Source: Tanytarsus gracilentus
Lineage: Eukaryota; Arthropoda; Insecta; Diptera; Chironomidae
DNA length: 64,000 nucleotides
Direction: 5' to 3'
Assembly (NCBI GenBank): GCA_038502055.1
Contig: JAXRKN010000026.1
Location: forward strand, 851,337 to 915,336
In this document: positions 52,301-64,000 of the stretch, one piece after another
Layout of the letters: each line of letters starts with the position of its first letter
Position numbering within the stretch: the first letter of the stretch is position 1
Translations under genes and position numbers: made by a program
The notes under the pieces: model-generated
Seen by the model: the letters and a program-made list of their open reading frames with translations, nothing else
The model's database searches: none
Told to the model about the DNA's origin: nothing

Positions 52301-55300
52301 GAATTAAATTGCATAAAGACAGGAAAAACAATAAATTGAAATAAGAATAATGGCGCGAGAACGAGAGCATAAAAAATAATTTTTAATTAATTCATTTATC
52401 GATTGCACATTACACACGAAATTAATGATGAAAATAAATTAGGTTTGCCTGCGTATTTTCACCGCTCGCGAGAGGAAACTCGCCAAAAATTAATTTGCAA
52501 AAGAGAGGAGGCACTAAAAAACCAATATTATCGTGAAGTGAAAAAATTTCGAATTAATTACAATCAAAAAGCATAAAAAATTAATTAGTTTTTAATGTTT
52601 TTTCAGTGGCGATGGTGTGCGTTCGGAAATCAATGTAGTCATAATGTTTATTAATTTTAATGTTTTGCGAATATTTGTTTCAATTTATTCGCTCGCGCAC
52701 AACGGTCGGCTTATTACATTTAAATTGTCTGCATGCGATAAAAAGAATTGTTGTTAATTATTTTTGAGGTGGATTTAAATCTTTGAGTTGAAAAATATTT
52801 TTTTGATGGTAAAATTTAATTTTAAACTTCCAGAAAATCAGGAGGATCCAAAAAATGCCACTTTTTTGTCCGATATCACAAAATGCGAATGAGAAAATTT
52901 TACAACATTTTTTTCCACATAAAGGTGCTCCATTCTTCATTGATATCGCGCACTATAAATCATTAAACAAGATCATTAATTTCTTCGAAGAAAATTTATT
53001 TCAAAAATAAAAAAAGTTGCCGGTGCGCTTGGTGCTTAATTATGGTCATCAGAGGGAGAGAAAAAGTATTACGATTACTCACAACCAACAATCGAAACGT
53101 TCAACATTTTCGCGCTTCAACCATCAATTATTTAGCAATTTGAATGAGGAATACATGGATGGCAATGTATACACACACGCACAACTTACAGCTATGCACC
53201 GAGATGTAATTTTTCTGATTTCGTTTGCCCACCAGCTCTTAACAACTTATTGTTTCCATTCAATCCCAAAAAATTAAGCAAGTAATTTAATTTTCAGACA
53301 CGAAAATCTGTCATATCTTAAATGGCCAATTCATTTCTCCGCTCAAGCTTAATAACTTAATTTTTGATGGTCGAGATTTCAGATGAGATTCGTGAAAGGA
53401 TAAAAGTAAATTGAAAGTGAAAATCTGGTTTCATTTCCTTCAAGCTTTATTGAAATTTAAAAAGTACTTTATGAGATAAAAATTTTAAGGGAACCGACAA
53501 AAAGTTAAATTTATGAAAAATATTGTGAGTTTTTCTTTGCAAAAATAAATTTTTTGGTAAAGTGAGTCAAAAGTGCGAGATGACGATTAAGTGATTAGAA
53601 GGACTGTTAAAAAATAAATTTTCACTTTTATTTATCGCGCCTTCGTCTTACAATTTTTTTCTCTCATGTTTCTTCTACTGAGACGCGTACGCTGAGTTTA
53701 ATTTGCCTTAAAGGGCTCAGAAATACATATTTTCTCGCCTTTTTATTACCAAAACGCGCACTCAAGAGTGTAATTATGTTAACTTTTTTCCTCTGTGTTC
53801 TTTCGCGATTTTCTGAAATTGATTTTTGCATTCTGTTCACTTTCTCAACATTTATTTTTATTTTCGTCTCTTTTTTGACCTTTTTATTAGCTGCCTGTAA
53901 AACATTTTTTAATCCTTTTTTCGCAAACACAATAAATTATTAAAAACAATATAAAGAAACACCATCATCATCATCAACATCACGAGGCAAGTTTCTTTCG
54001 TTCTTTTCTTCTTTAGCGCGAGAAGAGAAAATGAAAATTTATGTTGGAAATAACTTTTGCATACATAAGCGATACTTTTTCAGCAGTTAATAACTTTATT
54101 TCCTCAAGAATTCTTGATATTACTTCACCACATGCACACCACTCTCTCAGAAGACGGCTTGTTGTGGAGAATATAAAATAATTTACGCCACGTTAAATTC
54201 ATTTTCACATTTTTGCGCTTTATAAATGGATATAATTTTTGCACTTACAATGTAAATTAAATTATTAATTGAAGCGGTCTAGTAATTATTTCTGTGAGGC
54301 ACTTAAAAATGATTTTATTATTTAAATTTTGAGCCTCATCATGGGGTTTAAATTGTATCATGTAAATTTGAATGTATGGATATGGCGATGATCATTTTTT
54401 TCTGCATTTGTTAATTTATAAATTTTTTGAAATTTTCATGGAATATTTTCAGATGAAAAATAAATTTGAATGTATGAGTTTTAAACTTTTGAACGTTAAA
54501 AACTTCAACTTTCAGATGAATTTATTTTTCATCCTTTAAAATGTAAATTGAGCTTAAAAAGCCATCAAAAGAGAAAACTCCGCTGAGCAATTAAACAAAA
54601 CGCAAGGGTACGAAAAAAGAGAAGCATTTTTTTATCATTTTAGAATAAGAAAATTTTTTCTCCATCATCATCAACGTACTCACTCATCGTTTTTCGTTGT
54701 TTAAGTCTTTTGTGGTCGTTAATGCGAAAAAATAAAGCCATTTTTCTCTCTAAATGAGACATTACATTTCTGTTTCTGAAAGAAGTGTAATTGGTGCGCC
54801 TTTTACATCAGTAAACGATGCTTAAAGTTCATTAATACCATTTACTTAACTTTATTATTAATGCAACACAATTTTAGAATGGAAGTACGAAAGGAAGAGA
54901 GAATGGCCATTTTAAATACAAAGTCATTCGCATTGTTAAGAATAAAATGAAATAATAATTTTTTATGATGATGAAAATAATGAAAGGAGTCCAAGCAAGA
55001 GAGGGAACAATCTAATTAATAGACTGGAGGCTAAAAGTAGTAATTATTTCAATTATTTTTCGTGTCGAGATTATTCATTTAGATCTGTTGTAGCTGATCA
55101 AATCTAATGATGATGAATGCCCAGAAGTTTTTCTCTCTCTTTACCAAAAAGAAGATATTAGTCAAGCTTATTTTACCATAAATTAATGAAGAAAATTCGT
55201 TACACACAGAGCAGGAGAGAGAAAGAAGTCGTACAAAAGTTTCTCATTATGTTTAGTTCGGGTCCCACTTTAGCTCTATACGCCACCATTACTAAATACA

Positions 55301-55466
55301 AGATGACACGACATCCACATCATCATTAATTTACTGCGGGGAAACTTCAAAAATTCCACCGTGCCTTCGAGGTGAGAATGATAGTAAATTATGCAACTTC
55401 ACAATCTCAGCAGCGTTATCAGTTGAAAAAGATGATAATATAAAAATTTAAAACCGTCTTAAAGGT
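49357..55466. other. gene-poor AT-rich region after enok
   Basis: No coding exon or repeat family supported. It begins with probable enok 3'UTR. A TATA/initiator-like pair at 50360-50389 is not followed by a convincing frame (see findings). Open frames of 60-88 codons at 51.8, 52.8, 53.0 and 53.7 kb lack domains. Confidence 0.45.
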
Positions 55467-55475
55467 GTGGAAATT
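55467..55475. other. left 9-bp target-site duplication GTGGAAATT
   Basis: GTGGAAATT directly precedes the foldback element and is repeated exactly at 56513-56521 directly after it. Confidence 0.65.
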
Positions 55476-56512
55476 GACTCTGTGACATTTTGCCCCTGTG
55501 ACATTTTGCCCACACCCAAAATCTGTGGGCAAGGGCAAAAAAATATAGGGTCAATTTGTCCATGGTCAAATGAGGGCAAAATTTGCAAAATATGTGGGCA
55601 TGGTCAAATCTGTGGGCAAATTGCCCTGGACAAATTGACCCTATATTTTTTGCCCATGGACAAATTGCCCATGAATTATTTTTTTTGTAAAATATAAACT
55701 TAATTAAAATAATTTAAAGTTTTTATCGAGCCAATCGGAAAATTTTAAAGATTTACTTTTTGTCTATTTTTTGTTTTTTTAGTGGTTTTTACATTAACAA
55801 AAATCAGGTTGTATTTTTGTTAATGGAAATTTTGATATATCACATGTACTATCCAGCATTCATAGTTATGGAGCAGTCTGCTCTCAAACCTGAAAAAGTA
55901 AGTCTTAAAATTTCTGAAAAATTTCGAAGATTCAGAGAGGTATTTTTGATTTTGCCATAACTTTTGATTTTTTAAGATAAAAATCTGACTTGTTTGCATG
56001 TTGTAGATGAAGAACATTGACAATTTTTAAAAAATTATAAATTTTTTTATTTGCAAGAAGTGCTTAATATCCTAAAAGAATTTAATTTCAAAACTTACTC
56101 TATTTAATAGTTTTATAAATTTTATTTGGGATTTAGAAGAAGCAATTCGGTGTTTTATCACTTTCAGTTAAAAATTTTTGAGTATGGATACTCATAAGTG
56201 CCAATAGGTGCAAAATTAAAAATCGCTTATTTCTATTTAAGTATATCATAGTGAAATTAGTGTAAAAAATTAGTATAAAAAATTTGAAAAAATATTAAAA
56301 CAATTAAATAATGTATGGGCAAATTGTCTGTGGGCAAAAAATATAGGGTCAATTTGTCCATGGTCAAATGAGGGCAAAATTTGAAAAATATGTGGGCATG
56401 GTCAAATCTTTGGGCAAATTGCCCCGGACAAATTGACCCTATATTTTTTTTGCCCTTGCCCACGGATTTTGGGTGAGGGCAAAATGTCACAGGGGCAAAA
56501 TGTCCTAACCCC
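55476..56512. mobile_element. non-autonomous foldback element, Mutator-like
   Basis: 1,037 bp flanked by a perfect 9-bp direct repeat. Long inverted ends of roughly 200 bp start at GACATTTTGCCCCTGTGACA (from 55483) and match the reverse complement of the right end through CCCAAAATC, GTGGGCAAGGGCAAAAA and TATAGGGTCAATTTGTCC. Each arm itself contains an inner palindrome (GGGTCAATTTGTCC and GGACAAATTGACCC), so the arms also align in direct orientation. Between the arms is about 600 bp of unique AT-rich sequence (55.68-56.31 kb). No transposase is encoded. Long arms plus a 9-bp duplication fit the MULE superfamily, but the outermost 7-8 bases of the two ends match poorly, so the exact boundary is uncertain. 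A generic foldback element is the alternative. Confidence 0.7.
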
Positions 56513-56521
56513 GTGGAAATT
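56513..56521. other. right 9-bp target-site duplication GTGGAAATT
   Basis: Exact second copy of the sequence at 55467-55475. Confidence 0.65.
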
Positions 56522-59500
56522 AAGTTGAAGAGTTCAGAAATTTTAATTATATGAAAAGAGATTTTCATGCCACACCCGATCATTAATCTCGCGATAATCA
56601 ATGAAGGCAATCATGCTGCCTTATTGATTTTCAATTGCCTTTTCATACCATGCAATTGAGAGACTGAGTTATTGTATGTGTGCGCTTAATGCATTTTCAT
56701 TAATTTAATGATATTTGCCTTTATGCACCAGGCACAACAACATGAAGTGCCTTCATCTCTCCTCACAGGCTTTCCATTATATTCAGATTAAATCCACTGA
56801 TGATGATGAGGACGATAGTGAATGGTTAATATGAAGTAAGCAACTAATTTAAGTCATGAATGGTGGAGAAGGAATAAAAGTTGAACTTTTTTCAATTTAA
56901 TTCGATTCGATTTAAGAAACTGCGCTTGAGTGTATCGAATATAAAATGGAAGGAGGTCCAACCTATTGCATTCTGATTAACCTTCACTTAATAATGGCTT
57001 GATTAAAATTGGTTTGGATTTTTAAAATGTGAAAAAATTAAATTTAATGAAACCGTTAAAATTTTAAAATTGTTTTCTAAATCACTAAAAATTATTTTTA
57101 TTTCTTAAAACCTAAAAAATAATTTTGATAATCATCTAATTAATTAAACACAAAAACATTTCTCAGTAAAAATATTTTCAATTAATCTCACAAACATTTA
57201 CCCAAAAAAAAGTTTATCGAATATCCCAAAAAACAAACGATGAAAAATTTTCAACGACCAAAAAAAATTCCATCAGCCTTTTTGTGTTGAATTGGTCGAT
57301 TAATTTCATTATGAGAGACAAAGGAAACACCTTCATATACCATTCACCTTATTCAACAGTTCTATTAATAAAAACAGAGAAATTTTTTTCTCTCTAAAAT
57401 ATTTTCATAATACTGCCATCAAATTAGAATTACGATGGCTCATTTTATTTCTATAATTTTTTGTTAGCTTCCATTATGATTAATTTGTGTTAAACACTCT
57501 GCCAGTTTTTATATTCTATAACATAAAGCCTTAGTTAAAAAAATTCATTAATCGTTGACCACGAAAAAAATTTGTTCGTTGCGACTACCAAAAAAAATTT
57601 ATATTTTTTCTCTTTTCTTTTTTGGTTAATAAACATTACATTTCATCATTTTACTAATTATGAAAAATTGACGACTATTATTGAGTAGTTTCAGCGAGCT
57701 GTTAATAAAAATTAATCAACAATCAGTTAATCACGACAAGAGAGCTTCTTTTGTGATTCAATATTCAAATATTTTTCCTCCGCTATGAATCAATTAATTT
57801 CTTTCGCTATTAATAAAAAATAATCAAGAAGGCAAAAAAGAGATGTTATGCTCGCGCGTGAGCATTTTTTGTGTCGTCTGTCGTAAAAGATTAAAATTTT
57901 AATCCATTGTGAATTTTGTTAGTCTTTTTGTTTATTAGCAGAATTTTCCCTAAGGTTGATTGAACTTTTTGTTGATTGTTTATTTTTCAATAAAATTATA
58001 ACTTTCAAAGAAATTAAAAAATTTATCATGAATCATAGAAAATATTTGAACCCTAAAATTGATAAAAAATATTAAGCTCTTTATTTAATTTTTTTTAAAA
58101 CTTCAAATTTTATCAAACTTATTTATTTGAATTAATTAAAACTTTGTCTCAAAAATGCGCTTCAAATCCTTCATTCTCGATAATTAAAAACTATTTCTCA
58201 ATTTAAGTCCAATGACTCACGACTAAAAATTTGTCATTCAATCGATAACGATGAGTCGATGAAGATATAATTGAGAACATGCCTAATTAGCCGTCACACA
58301 CATTTTTTTTCTCTCTCTATCAGCTTTCGTTGAAAAGGTCAAATTTCATCTTCTTGTTAGAGCTTGAAAGATAATCATGTGAGAGAGTGATAATTTGTTA
58401 AGTGGCAAATGATTAAAGGAAAATTGAGATGCTGAAATTAATTATTAATTATGAAATTGCGGTTAAAGTTAAAAAGTATCAATCAAATTCGCGGTGAAAT
58501 TCTTCTTTATCTACCGCCTTTAAAATATCATTTAATTTTGCATTCTTTCATCGTGAAATTAAATCGGCAAAAAAATCTTTATTCTCATCATGAATCATTA
58601 AACTCATTTCAGGCTTGAGCGATGATGAGCATCTGCAACAAAAAAGCCTTATTTTTTTCGTGATTGATATGATTATAAACATGTTAATCATTGTAACAAC
58701 AATTTGCTGCAAATTTCAAAACTCATCGGCGGTGTTTTAATTAATTTTCATAAACTGAATAATTGCGATCTCTTTTTTATTAAAATCTATAATTGTTATA
58801 GTCAGCGCAGTGAATTATATTTACATGCAAATCACTTCCACAAAAAAGTTTACTCAACAAACAGAAAAATTATCACATCACATGTCGATAGTGATCGAAA
58901 ACAATCATAATGACAGTAATTTTATTCAATTTTGAAAAGCCAGTAAACAAAAAAATATTTCAATTATTTTTCAAGTTTAAATGCGAGGGATTTTGATTTA
59001 AATTAAATCCGTGTTGTCTTAACGGAAAATCGTTGATATTTTTGAATAAAACTTTAGATTAAAAATTAAATTCTAGTAAATTTAGAGAACTTAAAAAAAC
59101 CATTAAAATTAAATTTCAAATCTCTCTCAACAATCGCAAAATTTTAAGGTTAAATAACTTTTAATAAAAAAATTATTGGAACCAATTTAAAGTCACTTTC
59201 TTTTTATTCTAACTGAAAAATTGACAGGTCACAAATTTATCTGCCCGTTGAGAGTTTTTATTGAGAATCGGAATGGCAAAGTTTAAATTTACATTTTGTG
59301 TCCCACAATTTTGCTTGCATAATGTCAGCTCTTGGCAGATATCAAAGAACAAACGGTACACGAAAATATGTTTTTTTTATAAAATATTCGAACATATCGA
59401 GTCGGTCCCAAGTGAGAAAATAAATCAATGAAACAAAGTAGAAAATTTGTCTAAACTCCGAGCATAGAATACAAGCCAAAAATTGTCTGATCTCCGCATA

Positions 59501-60383
59501 GAAATTTTCTAGGTGTCACTTGAGAAATAAATGGCTTGTTAAAAGTCAATTGACAGTATTTTAATTAAAGAGCTGCAAAAATTTCACCAATAAAAAAGAG
59601 AGCTGCTAATTCATATCAGTTAGTCGCAATGAATTGTGTCTATCTGTGTTTGTTCATGCCCTCTGGGAAAAAGCAATCAAAAATCAATAAAACGAGCAAA
59701 TGACGTCGCTCATCATGAAAAAGTCACATGTGTGTGTATTTAATTAAAATACACTAGAGATGATTTCAAACGCTGCTAATTAGAAGAGAAAAATTAATAA
59801 TTTGTAAACATTTTTTTATTTACAATTCAAGTCAGCAAATTTAGAACATTTAACACACACAGCGACGACGAACATGCTGACACGCAAAGCAATTTGTTTC
59901 ACTATCAAAAAAATATTAAGCTCATAAGGTTATCTAGTGTCACTTACCATTAAGTGAATATTACTGATAAGCGAAATACATAAAAAAGTCATTTTAATGG
60001 CTTCATTGCTTTGTCTGCATTCAAGTGATTTTATTAATTTTGTTAATATATCATGACGTCATCTTAAAAAATTAAATCTGTCTGATTTAAAATTCTAATA
60101 TTTCCATCCCATTCCTAAAACTTCTCAATCACCAAATGTACAGAAATCAAAAAATTATTAATTAACTGCTGCTGTCATGGTTCAAATCAATTTTAAACAT
60201 AACTCACGAAAAAGAGGGAAAAAATCAAAATTGATGCGATGAAGATTTTTTGTTGAAATTAATTTAATTAAAGAGATACCACGCAGAGTAGTCAAGCACA
60301 TTATTAGTTAATTTAAAGTTTATTTTTTTTCTCTGAAGAATTGGATGAAGAGGAAGAGAAAAAGTGGCTCGATACGGCGGAGA
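56522..60383. other. gene-poor AT-rich region between two transposons
   Basis: No gene supported. A short imperfect direct repeat (GTCTAAACTCCGAGCATAGAA / GTCTGATCTCCGCATAGAA) lies near 59451-59506. Poly-A/T-rich elsewhere. Confidence 0.45.
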
Positions 60384-60391
60384 TAGAGAAC
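60384..60391. other. left 8-bp target-site duplication TAGAGAAC
   Basis: TAGAGAAC directly precedes the hAT-like element and recurs exactly at 62141-62148. Confidence 0.9.
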
Positions 60392-62140
60392 CAGGGGGCG
60401 GACGACTAGTATATAAATTTTATATACTTTATATACCTCAAAAATATAAAAATATAAATGAGAAATATAAAAATATAAATTTATTTAAAAATATAAATAT
60501 ATATTTTGTTTGTTTCTTAACGACAAAAAAAAATTTCAAATTGCATTTCGAGCATTTGGATCTCAATTTCAGCACTAAATCTTTGTTCGAATGGCTATCA
60601 AATCCATCGCTGGATCTTAGTTCTACTGGATCTCACTTCCAGCACTAAATTTTAAAACTGCTGGATCTCACTTCCAGAGCTGGATCTTAGTTCCAATGGA
60701 TCTCAATTTAAGCACTGAATCTAGTTCGAATGCCTATCAAATCCATCGCTTGATTTTACTTCTACTGGATCTCACTTCCAGACTTCCAGCACTAAATTTT
60801 AAAACTGCTGGATCTCACTTCCAGAGCTGGATCTTAGTTCCAATGGATCTCAATTTAAGTTCTGAATCTAGTTCGAATGGTTATCAAATCCATCGCTTGA
60901 TTTTAGTTCTACTGGATCTCACTTCCAGACTTCCTGCATTAAATCTTAAAGCTACTGGATCTCACTTCCAGAGCTGGATCTTAGTTCCAATGGATCTCAA
61001 TTTAAGCACTGAATCTAGTTCGAATGCCTATCAAATCCATCGCTTGATTTTACTTCTACTGGATCTCACTTCCAGACTTCCTGCATTAAATCTTAAAGCT
61101 ACTGGATCTCACTTCCAGAGCTGGATCTTAGTTCCAATGGATCTCAATTTAAGCACTGAATCTAGTTCGAATGCCTATCAAATCCATCGCTTGATTTTAC
61201 TTCTACTGGATCTCACTTCCAGACTTCCAGCACTAAATTTTAAAACTGCTGGATCTCACTTCCAGAGCTGGATCTTAGTTCCAATGGATCTCAATTTAAG
61301 TTCTGAATCTAGTTCGAATGGTTATCAAATCCATCGCTTGATTTTAGTTCTACTGGATCTCACTTCCAGACTTCCTGCATTAAATCTTAAAGCTACTGGA
61401 TCTCACTTCCAGAGCTGGATCTTAGTTCCAATGGATCTCAATTTAAGCACTAAATCTAGTTCGAATGCCTATCAAATCCATCGCTTGATTTTACTTCTAC
61501 TGGATCTCACTTCCAGACTTCCAGCACTAAATTTTAAAACTGCTGGATCTCACTTCCAGAGCTGGATCTTAGTTCCAATGGATCTCAATTTAAGTTCTGA
61601 ATCTAGTTCGAATGGTTATCAAATCCATCGCTTGATTTTAGTTCTACTGGATCTCACTTCCAGACTTCCAGCACTAAATCTTAAAGCTACTGGATCTCAC
61701 TTCCATTACTGGATCTTAGTTCCAATAGATCTCAATTTAAGCACTGAATCTAGTTCGAATGGTTATCAAACCCATCGCTGGATTTTACTTCTACTGGATC
61801 TCACTTCCAGACTTCCTGCACTAAATCTTAAAGCTACTGGATCTCACTTCCAGAGCTGGATCTTAGTTCCAATGGATCTCAATTTAAGTTCTGAATCTAG
61901 TTCGAATGGTTATCGAATCCATCGATTGATTTTACTTCTACTGGATCTCACTTCCAGCTTTAAATTTTAGTTGAAAAGTCACAATATAGAGTAAATTCAG
62001 ATCGAAAAGTATATAAAAATATAAAAATATAAAAAATATAAAAAATATAAAAATATAAATGAGGTATATAAAAATATAAAAATATAAATTTTAGATTTTT
62101 ATATACCCAAAAAATTTATATCCAAGTCGTCCGCCCCCTG
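60392..62140. mobile_element. hAT-like non-autonomous transposon with internal satellite array
   Basis: 1,749 bp bounded by a 16-bp perfect terminal inverted repeat, CAGGGGGCGGACGACT, and an exact 8-bp target-site duplication TAGAGAAC on both sides. Both features are diagnostic of the hAT superfamily. The inverted similarity continues imperfectly for about 90 bp through ATATAAATTT and stretches of AAATATAAA. The centre is a 147-bp tandem array (60558-61970). No transposase is encoded, so mobilisation would need a related autonomous hAT element. Perfect ends and duplication suggest a recent insertion. Confidence 0.92.
60558..61970 (+). repeat. 147-bp tandem repeat array, about 9.6 copies
   Basis: The landmark GCTGGATCTTAGTTCCAATG recurs at 60679, 60826 and 60973 and onwards at 147-bp spacing. 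Within each unit, ACTGGATCTCACTTCCAG occurs twice, revealing an older sub-repeat. Two unit variants (AAGCACTGAATC with GAATGCC, and AAGTTCTGAATC with GAATGGTT) partly alternate, hinting at a 294-bp higher-order unit. Because 147 is divisible by three and one frame has no stop, the array reads as a 424-codon open frame from 60696 with a 49-residue period; I regard this as a by-product and not a gene. Confidence 0.93.
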
Positions 62141-62148
62141 TAGAGAAC
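62141..62148. other. right 8-bp target-site duplication TAGAGAAC
   Basis: Exact second copy of 60384-60391, at the right end of the hAT-like element. Confidence 0.9.
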
Positions 62149-64000
62149 AAATTTCAGTTCACAGTAATTGGAAGAGCTCGAGAGAATGTAGCGAATGTCA
62201 CTATGCCAATGTCTTCATGAAAGTAACAATGACACACTCTTTTTCCACATCCGTACCCACGCATAAATAAAATTAATTTAACACAGCTTAATTTACAATC
62301 GCAAACTTCAAGGAGAGTCGCGTTGGCTCCCAAATAGGTCAAAACGCCTTTTAAAATTTCTTCCCTAATTAATTTTTCTATTCATTAAATATTTGAAACT
62401 TTTTAAAAGGTGAAACACCAATAAGGATGGTAAAGATTGGTCTGACAAGAGATGGAAATTCGTGAGAAACAATTTTTTTGCTCGCAGCCTTAAATTTTCT
62501 CACATCTTTTCTAAAATAGATCTCTCAAGTGTTTAGCGAAAGCAATTGAAAGAGAGGCGAAAAAAAATTGCGAGCAAAAAAGCATTTCAGTAGAAATAGA
62601 AGCACTTACATTGCACCGAGTCGAGTCGTGGGTAATTTTTCAACTCTTCCGATAGCGAAAATAATAATGACGGTTCGATTGACGTCGGCGGCAAGTCAAA
62701 TGATTGCAACAGCTTCACTGCAATGTCTAGACTTTTTTTAATGATAACAAAAAAATTAAAGCAAAGTTAAAAGATTTTCTTAAGTTTTCAAGAGATTCCA
62801 AAATTCTATTTTATGCTTCCTGGGTTTTTTTTTCAAAAAGTTTGAATAAATTTTTAAAAACATTAAAAATAAATTACCTAAAACTTTAAGGAGATTTTAA
62901 AGTTCCAAATTAATTCTAATCATGTTGAATTTAAAATTGAATCAACGCATCACAGATTTTCACTTGCTACTTCATGTATTGTTTTCCTCTTCTTACTTTT
63001 TACTGACTTCATTCATGACTGTTTATCCCAAGGGTCTCATAAATTCTCAACCAACAATTCCAACCTTCTTCTCTCATCCTCGCCCCTTCTCCCTCCATCT
63101 CACTCACTCATTTTCGCATTTCATACTGTTAACTGAAAAAGAGCAAGCAAGCAGACCTAATTATGCTATTAGATTGTTGTTATTGTTCTTGGTTATGTCC
63201 CTTCGAGTTATAACATTTTTTTGTGTTGCATTCTGTTGTTATTTTGTCATTGCTCTTCTACCCTTCTCGTCCCTTTATATTTAAAAGTTAAGAATTATTA
63301 TGATAATATATTTTAATGCGCATTGTTAACAGCGAAGAAGCTAAAGGAGAACATGATTCACAACTGTTCGAGTTAATTTACTTACTTTGAAAGTGTTTTC
63401 ATCGTGTTCTAAAGAGATCTTGTTATGAGTACAATTACAACGTGCGTCTTAAGGGGGTTTAAGAAAAAATTTAGTCACAATGAAAATTTTTAAGGTAAAA
63501 AATTATTTGTGAGGCTTTACTTTAAACACTAGCAAAAATTAAATGTTGTGATAATTTTACTAAAACTATACCAAAAATTACAACATGACATCATTGATGG
63601 ACTAAACAATTTTTTGAAAATTAAATTAAAAAATTTTTACATGCCTTATTGACAGTTCCCTTGAAAATTTTCAACGTTAACTCAAAAATTATCTCAAAAC
63701 CCACAACAGCAGGGGTCACACTCGAAGTATGTTCTTATGTCATGTGCAATTTGCTCACGATGTTGTAAATAAAGAAAAAGTACCGTCGGAATTCACAAAC
63801 AATTTGAATCATTCAGTGAACTCATGTCAGATCAGATGGGATTCAATTATTTAGTGAATTATAATCGATTCAATGTGAAATTTCTATAAACTCTTTAAAT
63901 AGATGACAAAACTTTTCATCAACTCTGATTGTGTGGATTGAATGTCATATGTTTGAAGTTTTAATTTATTTTATTTCTCTTTCTAGTTCATCAATAAAAA
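62149..64000. other. AT-rich region at the right edge, no gene seen
   Basis: Short unrecognised open frames only, including a hydrophobic 120-codon frame at 62922-63284 without domain, splice or promoter support. Confidence 0.45.

Noticed and set aside
56257..56610. 117-codon minus-strand frame across the right arm of the foldback element
   Set aside because: It crosses the element boundary and lies in inverted-repeat sequence; no transposase motif.
59451..59506. Two similar 20-bp phrases (GTCT..CTCCG..CATAGAA)
   Set aside because: Short, imperfect and only two copies; no larger structure around them.
60696..61970. 424-codon open frame with 49-residue repeats
   Set aside because: It is the reading of the 147-bp tandem array inside the hAT-like element; the period divisible by three keeps it open. 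No promoter, signal or domain.
62922..63284. 120-codon plus-strand frame
   Set aside because: Ser/Phe/Leu-rich chance frame in CT-rich DNA, without domain or regulatory support.
1..64000. tRNA, rRNA, CRISPR and bacterial-type features
   Set aside because: No tRNA-like box pairs, rRNA segments or spaced repeats seen by eye; the sequence is eukaryotic nuclear DNA. A tRNA scan would be decisive.

Overview
The window is AT-rich nuclear DNA of an insect, most likely a nematoceran fly (midge-like). The evidence is consistent GT-AG splicing with mostly 51-112 nt introns, six proteins with clear insect or metazoan orthologues (Squeeze, Wallenda/DLK, ArfGAP1, eIF1, Enok/KAT6 and a BTB-psq factor), and an arthropod-type TATA plus TCAGT promoter. 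The dipteran assignment is inference from protein resemblance and intron size; the sequence alone does not give a species.

Layout. Positions 1-10.8 kb are gene-poor. sqz (two coding exons, 10.8-14.2 kb, +) follows, with a 1.85 kb intron. A second gene-poor stretch runs from 14.2 to 27.9 kb. It holds a 1.1 kb element with inverted ends and an internal 120-bp tandem array (15.1-16.3 kb), and a degraded inverted relative of that array at 25.6-26.0 kb. From 27.9 to 49.3 kb lies a compact block of six genes: a small secreted Kazal-domain gene (-), wnd (+), ArfGAP1 (+), a BTB/triple-psq factor (+), eIF1 (-) and enok (+). The Kazal and eIF1 genes are each split into exons too short to show as long open frames; I assembled them by hand from splice sites. 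From 49.3 to 64 kb no host gene could be supported. That stretch carries two further non-autonomous DNA transposons: a foldback, Mutator-like element with a 9-bp target duplication (55.5-56.5 kb), and a hAT-like element with an 8-bp duplication and an internal 147-bp tandem array (60.4-62.1 kb).

Functions. The block mixes housekeeping genes (eIF1 in start-codon selection, ArfGAP1 in COPI/Golgi traffic) with regulators (Enok histone acetyltransferase, the BTB-psq DNA-binding protein, and the Wallenda MAP3K of axon injury and synapse signalling). sqz, a neuronal-identity zinc-finger gene, sits alone between large non-coding flanks, as developmental regulators often do. Nothing suggests an operon or one shared pathway. 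eIF1 and enok are divergent, and their interval holds an E-box beside an E2F-like site.

The most interesting material is the trio of end-to-end defined non-autonomous transposons, two of which carry internal satellite arrays, and the small Kazal gene with an acidic predicted reactive site.
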